Part shown: piece by piece, positions 10,101 through 22,015 of the stretch | Layout: each line of letters begins with the position of its first letter | How positions within the stretch are numbered: the first letter of the stretch is position 1 | NCBI GenBank assembly: GCA_035048815.1 | Contig: JAUCBN010000024.1 | Coordinates: 6,570,001 to 6,634,000 of the forward strand | From: Abelmoschus esculentus | Taxonomy: Eukaryota; Streptophyta; Magnoliopsida; Malvales; Malvaceae | Length of the DNA stretch: 64,000 nt | Direction: 5' to 3' | Notes under the pieces: generated by a model | The model's input: the letters and a program-made list of their open reading frames with translations, nothing else | What the model was told of the DNA's origin: nothing | Database searches by the model: none | Translations under genes and position numbers: made by a program

Positions 10101-13100
10101 GAAAATTTAAGATTAATCTGTATAATTTTGTTCAAAAGCTAATAAATAATTTTTTGAAATCATAAAATTCGATTTTAATAAAATTTGGTTGTCGTTTTGA
10201 TGCGATTAAAACGTGCATGTCTAAATGGGCTTTATAGAGATTCCGTTCTAATTATAACCGAGTAAAATTCTGAAAATTTAAGATTAATCTGTATAAATTT
10301 GTTCAAAAGCTAATAGTTAAATATTTGAAATCATAAAATCTGATTTTAATAAAATTTTGTTATCGTTTTGATGCGATTAAAACGTGCATGTCTAAATGGG
10401 CTTTATAGAGATTTCGTCCGAATTTTAACCGAGTAAAAAGCTGAAAATTTGAGATTAATATGTATAATTTTGTTCAAAAGCCTATAATTAACTATTTTAA
10501 CTCATAAAATTTAATTTAATAACATTTGGTTGTCGTTTTGATACGATTAATACAAGCATGTCTAAATATGCTCTATAGAGAATCCGTTCGAATTTTAAAC
10601 GAGTAAAAACCTTAAAACTTGAGATTAGTCTGTATAATTTTATTCAAAAGTCCATAATTAAAGATTTAAACTCATAAAAGTTGATTTAATAACATTTTAT
10701 TATCGTTTTGTTGGGAATAAAACGTGCATGTCTAAATGGGCTTTATAGAGATTCCGTTCTAATTATAACCGAGTGAAATTCTGAAAATTTAAGATTAATC
10801 TGTATAATTTTGTTCAAAAGCTAATAATTAATTATTTGAAATCATAAAATTTGATTTTAATAAAATTTTGTTATCGTTTTGATACTATTAAAACGTGCAT
10901 GTCCAAATGGGCTTTATAGAAATTCCGTTCGAATTTTAACCGAGTAAAAAGCTTAAAATTTGAGATTAATCTGTATAATTTTGTTCAAAAGCATATAATT
11001 AACTATTTCAACTCATAAAATTTAATTTAATAACATTTGGTTGTCATTTTGATGCGATTAATACGAGCATGTCTAAATGTGCTCTATAGAGAATCCGTTC
11101 TAATTTTAACAGAGTAAAAACCTTAAAATTTGAGATTAATCTGTATAATTTTGTTCAAAAGCCCATAATTAAATATTTCAACTCATAAAATTTGATTTAA
11201 TAACATTTGGTTTTCGTTTTGTTGGGATTAAAACGTGCATGTCTAAATGGGATTTATAGAGATTCCGTTCTAATTATAAACGAGTAAAATTCTGAAAATT
11301 TAAGATTAATCTGTATAATTTTGTTCAAAAGCTAATAGTTAAATATTTGAAATCATAAAATTTGATTTTAATAAAATTTTGTTATCGTTTTGATGCGATT
11401 AAAACGTGCATGTCTAAATGGGCTTTATAGAGATTCCGTTCCAATTTTAACCCAGTAAAAAGCTAAAAATTTGAGATTAATCTGTATAATTTTGTTCAAA
11501 AGCATATAATTAACTATTTCAACTCATAAAATTTAATTTAATAACATTTGGTTGTCGTTTTGATGCGATTAATACGAGCATGTCTAAATGTGCTCTATAG
11601 AGAATCCGTTCTAATTTTAACCGAGTAAAAACCTTAAAATTTGAGATTAATCTCTATAATTTTGTTCAAAAGCCCATAATTAAATATTTCAACTCATAAA
11701 ATTTGATTTATTAACATTTGGTTTTCGTTTTGTTGGGATTAAAACGTGCATGTCTAAATGGGCTTTATAGAGATTTTGTTCTAATTATAACCGAGTAAAT
11801 TTCTAAAAATTTAAGATTAATCTGTATAATTTTGTTCAAAAGCTAATAATTAATTATTTTAAATTATAAAATTTGATTTTAATAAAATTTGGTTCTCATT
11901 TTGATGCGATTAAAACGTGCATGTCTAAATGGGCTTTATAGAGATTCCGTTCGAATTTTAACCAAGTAAAAAGCTGAAAATTTGAGCTTAATCTGTATAA
12001 TTTTGTTCAAAAGCCTATAATTAACTATTTGAACTCATAAAATTTAATTTAATAACATTTGGTTGTCGTTTTGATGCGATTAATACGTGCATGTCTAAAT
12101 ATGCTCTATAGAGAATCCGTTCGAATTTTAAACGAGTAAAAACCTTAAAATTTCAGATTAATCTCTATAATTTTGTTCAAAAGCTCATAATTAAATATTT
12201 CAACTCATAAAATTTGATTTTAATAAAATTTGGTTGTCGTTTTGATGCGATTAAAACGTGCATGTCTAAATTGGCTTTATAGAGATCCCGTTCGAATTTT
12301 AACCGAATAAAAGGCTAAAAATTTGAGATTAATCTGTATAATTTTGTTCAAAAGCTAATAATTAATTATTTTAAATTATAAAATTTGATTTTAATAAAAT
12401 TTGGTTGTCGTTTTGAAGCGATTAAAACGTGCATGTCTAAATGGGCTTTATAGAGATTCCGTTCGAATTTTAACCAAGTAAAAAGCTAAAAATTTGAGCT
12501 TAATCTGTATAATTTTGTTCAAAAGCCTATAATTAACTATTTGAACTCATAAAATTTAATTTAATAACATTTGGTTGTCATTTTGATGCGATTAATACGT
12601 GCATGTCTAAATATGCTCTATAGAGAATCCGTTCGATTTTTAAACGAGTAAAAACCTTAAAATTTGAGATTAATCTGTATAATTTTGTTCAAAAGCCCAT
12701 AATTAAATATTTCAACTCATTAAATTTGATTTAATAACATTTTATTATCGTTTTGTTGGGATTAAAACGTGCATGTCTAAATGCTCTTTATAGAGATTCC
12801 GTTCTAATTATAACGGTGTGAAATTCTGAAAATTTAAGATTAATCTGTATAATTTTGTTCAAAAGCTAATAATTAATTATTTGGAATCATAAAATTTGAT
12901 TTTAATAAAATTTGGTTGTCGTTTTGATGCGATTAAAACGTGCATGTCTAAATGGGCTTTATAGAGATTTCGTCCGAATTTTAACCGAGTAAAAAGCTGA
13001 AAATTTGAGATTAATATGTATAATTTTGTTCAAAAGCCTATAATTAACTATTTGAACTCATAAGATTTAATTTAATAATATTTGGTCGTCGTTTTGATGC

Positions 13101-15090
13101 GATTAATACGAGCATGTCTAAATATGCTCTATAGAGAATTCGTTCAAATTTTAACCGAGTAAAAACAATAAAAATTGAGATTAATCTGTATAATTTTGTT
13201 CAAAAGATCATAATTAAATTTTTAAACTCATAAAATTTGATTTAATAACATTTTATTATCGTTTTGTTGGGATTAAAACGTGCATGTCTAAATGCTCTTT
13301 ATAGAGATTCCGTTCTAATTATAACCGTGTGAAATTCTGAAAATTTAAGATTAATCTGTATAATTTTGTTCAAAAGCTAATAATTAATTATTTGGAATCA
13401 TAAAATTTGATTTTAATAAAATTTGGTTGTCGTTTTGATGCGATTAAAACGTGCATGTCTAAATGGGCTTTATAGAGATTCCGTTCGAATTTTAACCAAG
13501 TAAAAAGCTGAAAATTTGAGATTAATATGTATAATATTGTTCAAAAGCCTATAATTAACTATTTGAACTCATAGAATTTAATTTAATAACATTTAGTTGT
13601 CGTTTTGATGCGATTAATACGAGTATGTCTAAATATGCTCTATAGAGAATCCGTTCGAATTTTAAACGAGTAAAAACCTTAAAACTTGAGATTAATCTGT
13701 ATAATTTTGTTCAAAAGCACATAATTAAATATTTCAACTCATAAAATTTGATTTAATAACATTTTATTATCGTTTTGTTGGGATTAACCGAATAAAAAGC
13801 TGAAAATTTGAGATTAATCTGTATAATTTTGTTCAAAAGCCTATAATTAACTATTTGAACTCATAAAATTTAATTTAATAACATTTGGTTGTCGTTTTAA
13901 TGCGATTAATAGGAGCATGTCTAAATGTGCTCTATAGAGATCCCATTCGAATTTTAACCGAGTAAAAACCTTAAAATTTGAGATTAATCTGTATAATTTT
14001 GTTCAAAAGACCATAATTAAATATTTAAACTCATAAAATATTATTTAATAACATTTGGTTGTCGTTTTGTTGGGATTAAAACGTGCATGTCTAAATGGGC
14101 TTTATAAAGATTCCGTTCTAATTTTAACCGAGTAAAATTCTGAAAATTTCAGATTAATCTGTATAATTTTGTTCAAAAGCTAATAATTAAATATTTGAAG
14201 TCATAAAATTTGATTTTAATAAAATTTGGTTATCGTTTTGATGTGATTAAAACGTGCATGTTTAAATGGGCTTTATAGAGATCCCGTTCTAATTTTAACC
14301 GAATAAAAAGCTGAAAATTTGAGATTAATCTGTATAATTTTGTTCAAAAGCCTATAATTAACTATTTGAACTCATAAAATTTAATTTAATAACATGTGGT
14401 TGTCGTTTTGATGCGATTAAAACGTGCATGTCTAAATGGGCTTTATAGAGATCCCGTTCGAATTTTAACCGAATAAAAGGCTAAAAATTTGAGATTAATC
14501 TGTATAATTTTGTTTAAAAGCCTATAATTAACTATTTTAACTCATAAAATTTAATTTAATAACATTTGGTTGTCGTTTTGATGCGATTAATAGGAGCATG
14601 TCTAAATGTGCTCTATAGAGAACCCATTCGAATTTTAACCGAGTAAAAACCTTAAAATTTGAGATTAATCTGTATAATTTTGTTCAAAAGACCATAATTA
14701 AAAATTTAAACTCATAAAATATTATTTAATAATATTTGGTTGTCGTTTTGTTTGGATTAAAATGTGAATGTCTAAATGGGCTTTATAGAGATTCCGTTCT
14801 AATTTTAACCGAGTAAAATTCTGAAAATTTCAGATTAATCTGTATAATTTTGTTCAAAACCTAATAATTAAATATATGAAGTCATAAAATTTTATTTTAA
14901 TAAAATTTGGTTGTAGTTTTAATGCGATTAAAACGTGCATGTCTAAATGGGCTTTATAGAGATTCCGTTCGAATTTTAACCGAGTAAAAAGCTGAAAATT
15001 TGAGATTAATCTGTATAATTTTGTTCAAAAGCCTATAATTAACTATTTGAACTCATAAAATTTAATTTAATAACATTTGGTTGTCGTTTT
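7199..15090. repeat. ~170-bp AT-rich centromere-like satellite, left part of array
   Basis: About 46 tandem monomers of 169-171 bp, measured from successive ATGTCTAAAT positions (7321, 7492, 7662, 7832, 8003, 8172, 8342). Three variants alternate. A has TTCTAATTATAACCGAG then AAATTCTGAAAATTTAAG. B has TTCGAATTTTAACCGAG then AAAAAGCTGAAAATTTG. C has GATTAATACGAGCATG, TGCTCTATAGAGAATCC and AAAAACCTTAAAATTTG. A-B-C gives a 510-511-bp higher-order repeat. No genes lie in it. Unit length and AT content fit plant centromeric satellites. The left end is cut by the gypsy LTR and the right end by the copia insertion. Confidence 0.95.
15086..15090. other. Target-site duplication, left copy (GTTTT)
   Basis: GTTTT immediately precedes the copia LTR start and is repeated at 24709-24713 directly after the 3' LTR. 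Removing the element and one copy restores a continuous satellite monomer (TTGTCGTTTTGATGCGATT). Confidence 0.93.
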
Positions 15091-16235
15091 TGTAAAACTA
15101 AAATTGATTTTGATATAACAAATAAATGTAAGGACTATTTTTGAAATAATTTTCTGGTCCTTAAGTCAAAACTTGATCTCTAAGTCAAAACCAAGAACTT
15201 TAAAATATTCTTACAAGTCTTTTTTACACGAGGGTATCGATACCAGTCGGGAATTTTCAAGGCTTGTTCTTGAGATTAAGAACAGGTATCGAAACAAGGT
15301 TCGATACCAAAACTTTCTGCCAACCCATGTTTCGATACTGGTATCGAAACATCTTGGTTAATTTTCAAATTATTTTTTAATTTTTAAAATATGACTCCTG
15401 GTATCGATACAGGTATCGATACACCCTTAATCCCCAACGGCTAGTTTTTGATTCAAATAAGTCAACCGTTGGTGTTAGTTAATTTTTTGAATGATGGTTA
15501 GCCTGTATCGAAACAAGGTTCGATACCGGGCATCACAGAAAGTTTTTGTATCGAAACAGGTATCGATACACCCCTATTAAATGCACAACGGCTCTTTCTT
15601 TTCTTGGCTTGTTTCGAAACAAGTACCCCGTGTTTCGATACCACCTGCTGCAGAGTGCATTTATGATGGAAAGATGAAGCTCCAACGTCCATATTTACTT
15701 TCCCAACAACTTCAACGGTTAGAAATCAATGAGAAGGTATAAGAAGAAGTATTTTCAAAAGCATATTAACAAGAAAGAACATCAAGCAACATTCAAGCTC
15801 AAAAATCCAACTCAAAGCACTTTATTGAAAAACCTTGTCCTCCCAACTTGTACTTTTCATTTTGATTTGTTGTAATCTAAGTTTGGGGAGAGTTTGCTTG
15901 TATCAAGGGCTATTATTTCTTGTGAGAAGAATCTTTCTAGCCAATTTAAACTTTTGTAAACCTTGTGAGTGGTAAAATCAATTTTGGGTAGAAAATTGAT
16001 TTGTTTGTAAAGGTTATCCCTTGAACCTAGAAAAAGGCTGAATTCAAGAGTGAATTGCTTTCAAAATCCTTAGTGGGAGCTAAGGTAGTGGAGTAGAGCT
16101 TGTTCGAAGCTTGAACCACTATAACTCTTTGTGTTCTTCAATTTTTTCAATCTTCACCAAATCTCTCCTATAATTTTTTTTAATATCCAATTCACCCCCG
16201 CTCTTGGCCATTATCCATTACCGATCAACTCAACA
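15091..16235 (+). repeat. copia 5' LTR
   Basis: Begins TGTAAAACTAAAATTG and ends CCGATCAACTCAACA. U3 has many GTATCGATAC, GTATCGAAAC and TTTCGAAAC motifs between 15233 and 15642. A TATA-like element at 15738-15746 reads TATAAGAAG, whereas the 3' LTR keeps TATAAAAGG. Relative to the 3' LTR it lacks about 20 bp near 15245, between two copies of a GTATCGATACC-type motif, consistent with slippage or recombination between the repeats. The short ORFs here are chance. Confidence 0.95.
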
Positions 16236-16237
16236 AT

Positions 16238-16249
16238 TGGTATCAGAGC
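16238..16249 (+). other. copia primer-binding site, initiator Met-tRNA
   Basis: TGGTATCAGAGC lies two bases after the 5' LTR end (16235). Confidence 0.95.
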
Positions 16250-16322
16250 TAGATCTTTGAAGGGATTCACCTCCACCAAAGAAGATCCAAGGGTTGCTGA
16301 TCATCTACACATCAAAAATCTA

Positions 16323-17981
16323 ATGGCCTCTACCTCCGGTTCGTGGAACGAGTCTCACTCCATCACCAAGCCACCCTTCTTCAATGGAGACAACTATCCT
16401 TATTGGAAGAATAGGATGAGGCTATTTATCAACTCCAATGACTATGTCCTTTGGGACATAATTGAAGATGGACCCTCTATCCCCATGAAGCAAGAAGGAG
16501 ATCGACAAGTACCTAAGAAGAGGAACGAGATGACCGATGAAGAAAGAAGGAGAATGTCCACCAATGATAAAGCTCTTCACATTCTCTTTTGTGCTCTAGG
16601 CCCCGATATCTACTCCAAGATGTCTTCATGCACAAGTGCCAAAGAAGTTTGGGACTCCTTGGAGACAACTTATGAAGGCACCAATGATGTGAAGGAAACA
16701 AAGATTGGTCTTCTCAACCTAAACTATGAAAACTTCAAGATGGAGCCGGATGAAGACATCACCAAAATGTTCGATAGATTTTCCGTGATTGTCAATGGTC
16801 TCAAAGGCTTTGGTGAGATCATTCCAGAAGAGAAGCTCGTGAGGAAACTTATCTACTCTCATCCCAAGTCTTGGGATAGCAAAAGGACGGCTATCATTGA
16901 AGCCAAGGACTTGAAGACTTTAAAGCTAGATGCTCTTGTGGGATCCCTTCTTACCCATGAGATCATGAAGAAAGGAAGAGAAGAAGAGAAAAATAAAGAA
17001 GAGGTAAAGATAGAGAAGAGGGAAGTAGAGAAAAAGAAGCAAGGGATTGCTCTTAAAGCCTCATTGTCACAAGAAGAAGTGGACACTAGTGAGGAAGAAG
17101 AGCTAGAAGAATTGGCCATGGTGGCCAAAAGATTCACAAGGCTTATGAGGGCAAATAGGAATCGAAGATTCCAACGAAAGAGGGACTTCAAAGCAAAGAG
17201 CAAAGAAGAAGAGAAAGATCAAATTATTTGCTATGAATGCAAGAAGCCCGATCACATTAGGACCGATTGCCCATTATACAAAAAGAAGAGTTTTGAGAAG
17301 AAGAAGAAACACAAAGCTCATGTTGCCACTTGGAGTGATGAGGAGTCATCATCCGATGAGGACAATGAAGTGGCCAACTTGTGTCTCATGGCTCTTGATG
17401 AGCCTGAGGTAACCCTTGAACCATCTTGTAATGATTTAACTTATGATGAACTTTATGAAGCTTATGATGAATTACAAGATGTGTATGATGAGTTGGTTTT
17501 GAAGTTCAAAGAATCGATTTTAAAAAGCAAGAAAACCATTTCCGATTTAGAAATGAAAAATGATTCTTTGACAAAAACAATTTTGGATTTGGAAGAAAAG
17601 GTTGTTGATTTAAATGATGATTTAAAATTTTTTCAAAAAGAAAATGTTGATTTAAACAACCTTGTTTCAAGCTTGAGTGAAAATCACCACAAAGTGGTGA
17701 ATGAGCTTAAAGAACAAATTAAAGTGGTTGGGAGTTCAACTTTTGAAAAAGGAAGCTCTTCAAAATCCAACCATGTCAAAAGAAATTTTCAAAACCACAA
17801 ACAAAAAGGTTTTCAAAGGCATTTTAGACATAGAAAAATTAGGAGTGTTTGGGTTCCTAAGGAACTCATTGTTTCTAATAATATGAATGCCATTGCCTCT
17901 TGGATTCCTAAGGGAACCAAGCTTTTAGGGACTAACTCTCATGGACCCAAAATGATTTGGGCACCAAAAGTGAAAAACTAA
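16323..17981 (+). CDS. gag: copia gag polyprotein, intact
   Basis: I choose the Met of MASTSGSWNESHS, just past the PBS; the longer frame from 16131 starts inside the LTR. The product is 552 residues. The capsid region begins FNGDNYPYWKNRMRLF and runs through WDSLETTYEGTNDVKE and DEDITKMFDRFSVIVNGL. A basic/acidic linker follows, then the zinc knuckle CYECKKPDHIRTDCP (CCHC residues kept, Asp where Gly is usual). The C-terminal third is a long predicted coiled coil (LTYDELYEAYDELQDVYDE, then DLEEKVVDLNDDL), and the end is IWAPKVKN. Large gags of this form occur in the SIRE lineage. It forms the particle that packages element RNA. It stops at TAA 17979-17981; pol is in the +1 frame. Confidence 0.9.
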   Translation: MASTSGSWNESHSITKPPFFNGDNYPYWKNRMRLFINSNDYVLWDIIEDGPSIPMKQEGDRQVPKKRNEMTDEERRRMSTNDKALHILFCALGPDIYSKMSSCTSAKEVWDSLETTYEGTNDVKETKIGLLNLNYENFKMEPDEDITKMFDRFSVIVNGLKGFGEIIPEEKLVRKLIYSHPKSWDSKRTAIIEAKDLKTLKLDALVGSLLTHEIMKKGREEEKNKEEVKIEKREVEKKKQGIALKASLSQEEVDTSEEEELEELAMVAKRFTRLMRANRNRRFQRKRDFKAKSKEEEKDQIICYECKKPDHIRTDCPLYKKKSFEKKKKHKAHVATWSDEESSSDEDNEVANLCLMALDEPEVTLEPSCNDLTYDELYEAYDELQDVYDELVLKFKESILKSKKTISDLEMKNDSLTKTILDLEEKVVDLNDDLKFFQKENVDLNNLVSSLSENHHKVVNELKEQIKVVGSSTFEKGSSSKSNHVKRNFQNHKQKGFQRHFRHRKIRSVWVPKELIVSNNMNAIASWIPKGTKLLGTNSHGPKMIWAPKVKN

Positions 17982-17995
17982 TTTTTGTTTGTAGG
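17978..17995 (+). promoter_or_regulatory. Possible splice acceptor at the gag-pol junction
   Basis: CTAATTTTTGTTTGTAG followed by G has a branch-point-like CTAAT, a T-rich tract and TAG. The gag stop TAA lies within it, and the pol frame becomes open exactly after this TAG. A spliced pol message is one reading; ribosomal frameshifting or simple coincidence are others. Confidence 0.35.
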
Positions 17996-19716
17996 TTGAG
18001 CATTGCTTCAAGGCCAAAGCTTCAAGTCAAAACATGTGGTACCTTGATAGTGGATGCTCAAGGCATATGACCGGAGACAAGGGACGATTTAAGGAGTTAG
18101 AGCTCAAAAAGGGTGGAGTAGTGACTTTTGGTGACAACTCCAAAGGCCAAATTGAGGGTATAGGCTCTATTGGTAATCACTCCTCTATTCTCATTCAAAA
18201 TGTCTTACTTGTTAATGGTCTTAAGCATAATTTGTTGAGCATTAGTCAATTGTGTGATAAAGGTTTCTATGTCTCTTTTGATAAAAATGGTTGTAAAATT
18301 ATTGACATAGAATCAAATAGAACAATGCTCATAGGTCATCGCATAGGAAATATTTACATGGTGCATCTAGATGACATAAACATATCTCATGCATGCTTAG
18401 TTGCTAGTGATGAAAATGATGCATGGTTATGGCATAGGAAACTTGGTCATGCTAGCATAAGTGTTTTAGAGAAACTTGCCTCCCAAAATCTAGTTAGAGG
18501 TTTACCTAAACTAAAATTTTCTTTGGATAAAATTTGTGATGCATGTGCTAAGGGTAAACAAAAGAGAGTTTCTTTTAAATCCATTAATGATGTTTCAACT
18601 AGTAGAGTGTTACAATTGATCCATATGGATCTTTTTGGACCTATTAGGACTACTAGCTTGGGTGGAAAATCATATGCTTTTGTTATTGTTGATGATTACT
18701 CTAGATACACTTGGGTTCTATTTTTAAGTTCTAAAGATGAGGCCTTAGAAAATTTCATCATATTTTTGAAAATTTCTCAAAATGATCTTGACCAAAAAAT
18801 TTCTCATATTAGAAGTGATCATGGAACCGAATTTCAAAATTTAGGTTTTGAAAATTTTTGTAATGAAAATGGTATTAGCCACAATTTTTCGGCTCCTCGC
18901 ACTCCTCAACAAAATGGGGTAGTTAAGAGGAAAAATAGAACTTTAGAGGAAATGGCTAGAACCATGCTTTGTGAAAACAATTTACCTAAGTATTTTTGGG
19001 CGGAAGCCACAAACACTTCTTGTTACATCATAAATCGAGTAATGATTAGGCCAATTTTGAAGAAAACTCCTTATGAGATTTTAAAATCCAAAAAGCCTAA
19101 CATTAGCTATTTTCACCCTTTTGGGTGCAAGTGTTTTGTTTTGAACAATGGAAAAGACAATTTAGGTAAATTTGATGCAAAAAGTGATGAAGCTATTTTC
19201 CTTGGTTATTCTTTAAATTCTAAGGCTTATAGAGTTTTCAACAAAAGAACCTTAGTTGTAGAGGAATCTATACATGTGGTTTTCGATGATAACCTGCTTC
19301 CTAGGAAGGATTCTTGTGATGATGATGATGTAGGAATCATTGAAACCATTGGTGATGGACAAGCATCAAAGGTGGATGGGATTCCAAGCAATGAGAAAGC
19401 ACAAGATCCTCCAATAGAAGCTTTGGGAAATGTAAAGCTTGAAGAAAGGGAAGTGAGCTACCCAAGGGAATTCAACTATGTCAAAAGTGGTGAAATCTTG
19501 GGTGATCCATCCAATGGGGTAACTACTCGTTCTTCTCTTAGATTAATGAATCATTTTGCTTTTATCTCATGCATAGAGCCTAAGAATATCAAAGAAGCCT
19601 TAAGTGATGATTTTTGGATTTTGGCTATGCAAGAGGAATTAAATCAATTTGAGAGAAGTAATGTATGGACATTAGTTGATAGGCCTAGTAATAAGTCTAC
19701 TATAGGAACTAAATGA
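17995..19716 (+). pseudogene. pol: copia pol N-terminal part: protease, GAG-pre-integrase, integrase
   Basis: The frame opens at 17995 and its first Met is at 18034 (MWYLDSGCSRHMTGDK), the copia protease active site D-S-G. The HHCC region of pre-integrase follows (WLWHRKLGHASISVLEKL, CDACAKGKQ). The integrase core has Asp in LIHMDLFGP and Asp in IRSDHGTEF, but the third catalytic residue reads Lys (AAG, 18925-18927) in QQNGVVKRKNRTLEE, where copia elements have Glu. FHPFGCKCFVLN and LGYSLNSKAYRVFN mark the C-terminal part. The frame stops at TGA 19714-19716, at a conserved Trp position before VFRNK. This protein could not catalyse strand transfer. Confidence 0.92.
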
Positions 19717-21101
19717 GTTTTTAGAAACAAACGAGATGAGAGTGGTAACATTGTGAGAAATAAAGCTAGATTAGTAGCTCAAGGTTACACTCAAGAGGAG
19801 GGAATAGATTTCGATGAAACCTATGCACCCGTAGCTAGAATGGAAGCTATTAGGATGCTACTTGCATTTGCATGTTATCATGATTTCAAGCTTTTTCAAA
19901 TGGATGTCAAAAGTGCTTTCCTAAATGGTTTTATAAATGAAGAAGTATATGTTGAACAACCACCGGGTTTTGAGGACTCAAAATTTCCAAACCATGTTTT
20001 CAAATTAACAAAAGCTTTATACGGTTTGAAACAAGCTCCTAGAGCTTGGTATGAAAGGCTTTCAACCTTTCTAATTGAAAAGGTTTTGAAAAAGGGAAGG
20101 TGGATACTACACTTTTTATAAAAAGGTTTAAAAATGACATTTTAGTAGTTCAAATTTATGTTGATGATATTATTTTTGGATCTACTAATGAATGTTATTG
20201 TCAAGAATTTTCTAAGCTAATGCAAGGTGAATTCGAGATGAGCATGATGGGGGAGCTCTCATTCTTCTTGGGACTCCAAATCAAGCAAAGGAAGGATGGT
20301 ACATTCATCAATCAAGCAAAATACATCAAGGATATGCTCAAGAAGTTTGACTTGGAAAATGTGAAACCTTAAGCCACACCAATGAGCTCATCTACTAAGC
20401 TTGACAAGGATGAAAGAGGTAAGTGTGTTGATTCTAAGTTATATAGATCAATGATAGGTTCTTTGCTTTACCTTACCGCAAGTAGACCGGATATTATGTT
20501 TAGTGTTTGCTTGTGTGCTAGGTTTCAAGCTAGTCCTAGAGAATCACACCTTATAGCCATTAAGAGGATTTTTAGGTACCTTAGAGATACACCTTGTTTA
20601 GGTCTTTGGTATCCTAAAGCTTCTTCCTTTGATCTTCGTGCCTATTCGGATGCGGATTATGGAGGTTGTAAGATAGATAGGAAAAGTACTTCCGGAACGT
20701 GTCAATTTCTAGGTAGTATGCTCATATCTTGGTTCTCTAAGAAACAAAATAGTGTAGCTCTATCTACCACCGAGGCGGAGTATATTTCCCTAGGAAGTTG
20801 TTGTGCACAAGTGCTATGGATGAAGCAACAACTTTTAGATTATGGCATTAAGGTAGACACCATACCTCTTAAGTGTGATAATACTAGTGCCATATGTCTT
20901 ACTAAAAACCCCATTCAACACTCTAGAACCAAACACATAGAAATTAGACACCATTTCATTAGAGATCACGTGTCTAAAAATAATGTTGTCTTAGAGTTTG
21001 TTGACACCTTAAATCAATTAGCGGACATCTTTACTAAACCTTTGGATAAGGAGCGTTTTTGGACCCTTAGGAGAGAGTTAGGTCTAACTAGCCTATCTTG
21101 A
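19717..21101 (+). pseudogene. pol: copia pol C-terminal part: reverse transcriptase and RNase H
   Basis: RT starts VFRNKRDESGNIVRNKARLV and includes FDETYAPVARMEAIRMLLA, QMDVKSAFLNG and KALYGLKQAPRAWYE. A one-base deletion near 20081 shifts the frame; RT resumes as VDTTLFIKRF with the catalytic YVDDIIFGS and LSFFLGLQI. A TAA at 20370-20372 interrupts between VKP and ATPMS. RNase H follows, with Asp in AYSDADYGG, Glu in LSTTEAEYISLG and Asp in KCDNTSAI, then the conserved tail HIEIRHHFIRDHV and QLADIFTKPL, ending at 21101. All catalytic residues of RT and RNase H are visible, but no single frame spans them. Confidence 0.93.
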
Positions 21102-22015
21102 CTTTCTAAGTGTCATATTTTTTTTTTGCTCATTTTTGCTTGAATCTTGAATTGAATCATGCTTATGATAATCTTGTATCTTGGTGACTCCATGCATGTT
21201 GCTAGGGGGAATATGACTCTTTCATGCATAATAAACATGTCATTATATCATATGCATGCTTCTAGGGGCTTTAGAGACTCATTTCTAGTACTTTGAGTAG
21301 CCAAAATGCAAAGCAAAGGTCGAAGGTATCGATACAGCTAACCCCTGTTTCGATACCTGTTCATCAGCCCATCTGGGTTTTTGTCAAGAAGAACAGGCAT
21401 CGATGCTTGCATCGATACACATGTTTCGAAACCTGTTTCGAAACAGTGTGTTTCGATACCGGTATCGATACACGAGGACGGAAGTTGTTTAAAACACTCT
21501 AAACCTAATTTTTAATCTCATTAAAACACTTCCAAATTTAAAACCCAAAACCCTAGCCGGCCTCCCTTTAAAATCCCATCAATTTCGCCTCTCTAAACAA
21601 GATTTCTTCACGATTTCTTTGAGGGATTTTGATCTACGCATCAAAGTCTTCGTCATATCAACAAACGGTGCTTCATAATCGCTAAATTCATCCTAATCTA
21701 CACTCAAGGTATATTTTCGAAAACCTCTAATTTCGTTCCATTCTAGTTTGTTAAAATTAAGTTTTTGAGATTGTTTTAAATGTCTATCTTATGGGTTTCA
21801 ATAATCCTATGATTTTATCTCAAAATATAAACTTGTTTTAATCGAATATAAATTTTTTGTTCGAAAAGGTTTTTGATAGTTTTTCAAAATTTTCACCCTT
21901 AAATACCTTGAATTGTTAGATTATTCCATAGGATTGAATTGGATTATATATGTGCAAGCATACATATTATTTTTAACTAATCCAAATTTTTTTTTTGTTA
22001 ATCCAATCCTAGATC
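21102..22015 (+). promoter_or_regulatory. Leader between pol and third ORF: palindrome cluster, telobox and putative 5'UTR intron
   Basis: No ORF of note. From 21325 to 21473 there is a cluster of GTATCGATAC, GCATCGATGC, TTTCGAAAC and TTTCGATACC motifs of the kind otherwise found in this element's LTR U3. It is followed by AAACCCTAG (telobox, ~21550), a TTTAAAATCC AT-box and a pyrimidine-rich leader. CTCAAG/GTATAT (GT at 21709-21710) looks like a splice donor, and a T-rich tract ending ATCCTAG (AG at 22011-22012) looks like an acceptor 3 bases before the ATG. The segment resembles a plant gene promoter plus first intron. This is inference from motifs. Confidence 0.5.

Noticed and set aside
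15173..15692. Short ORFs repeated at 15173/23647 and 15498/23972
   Set aside because: They are chance frames in the two LTRs of the copia element and differ where the LTRs carry indels.
16131..16322. Upstream 64-codon extension of the copia gag
   Set aside because: It starts inside the 5' LTR and crosses the PBS; the Met at 16323 starts the conserved gag.
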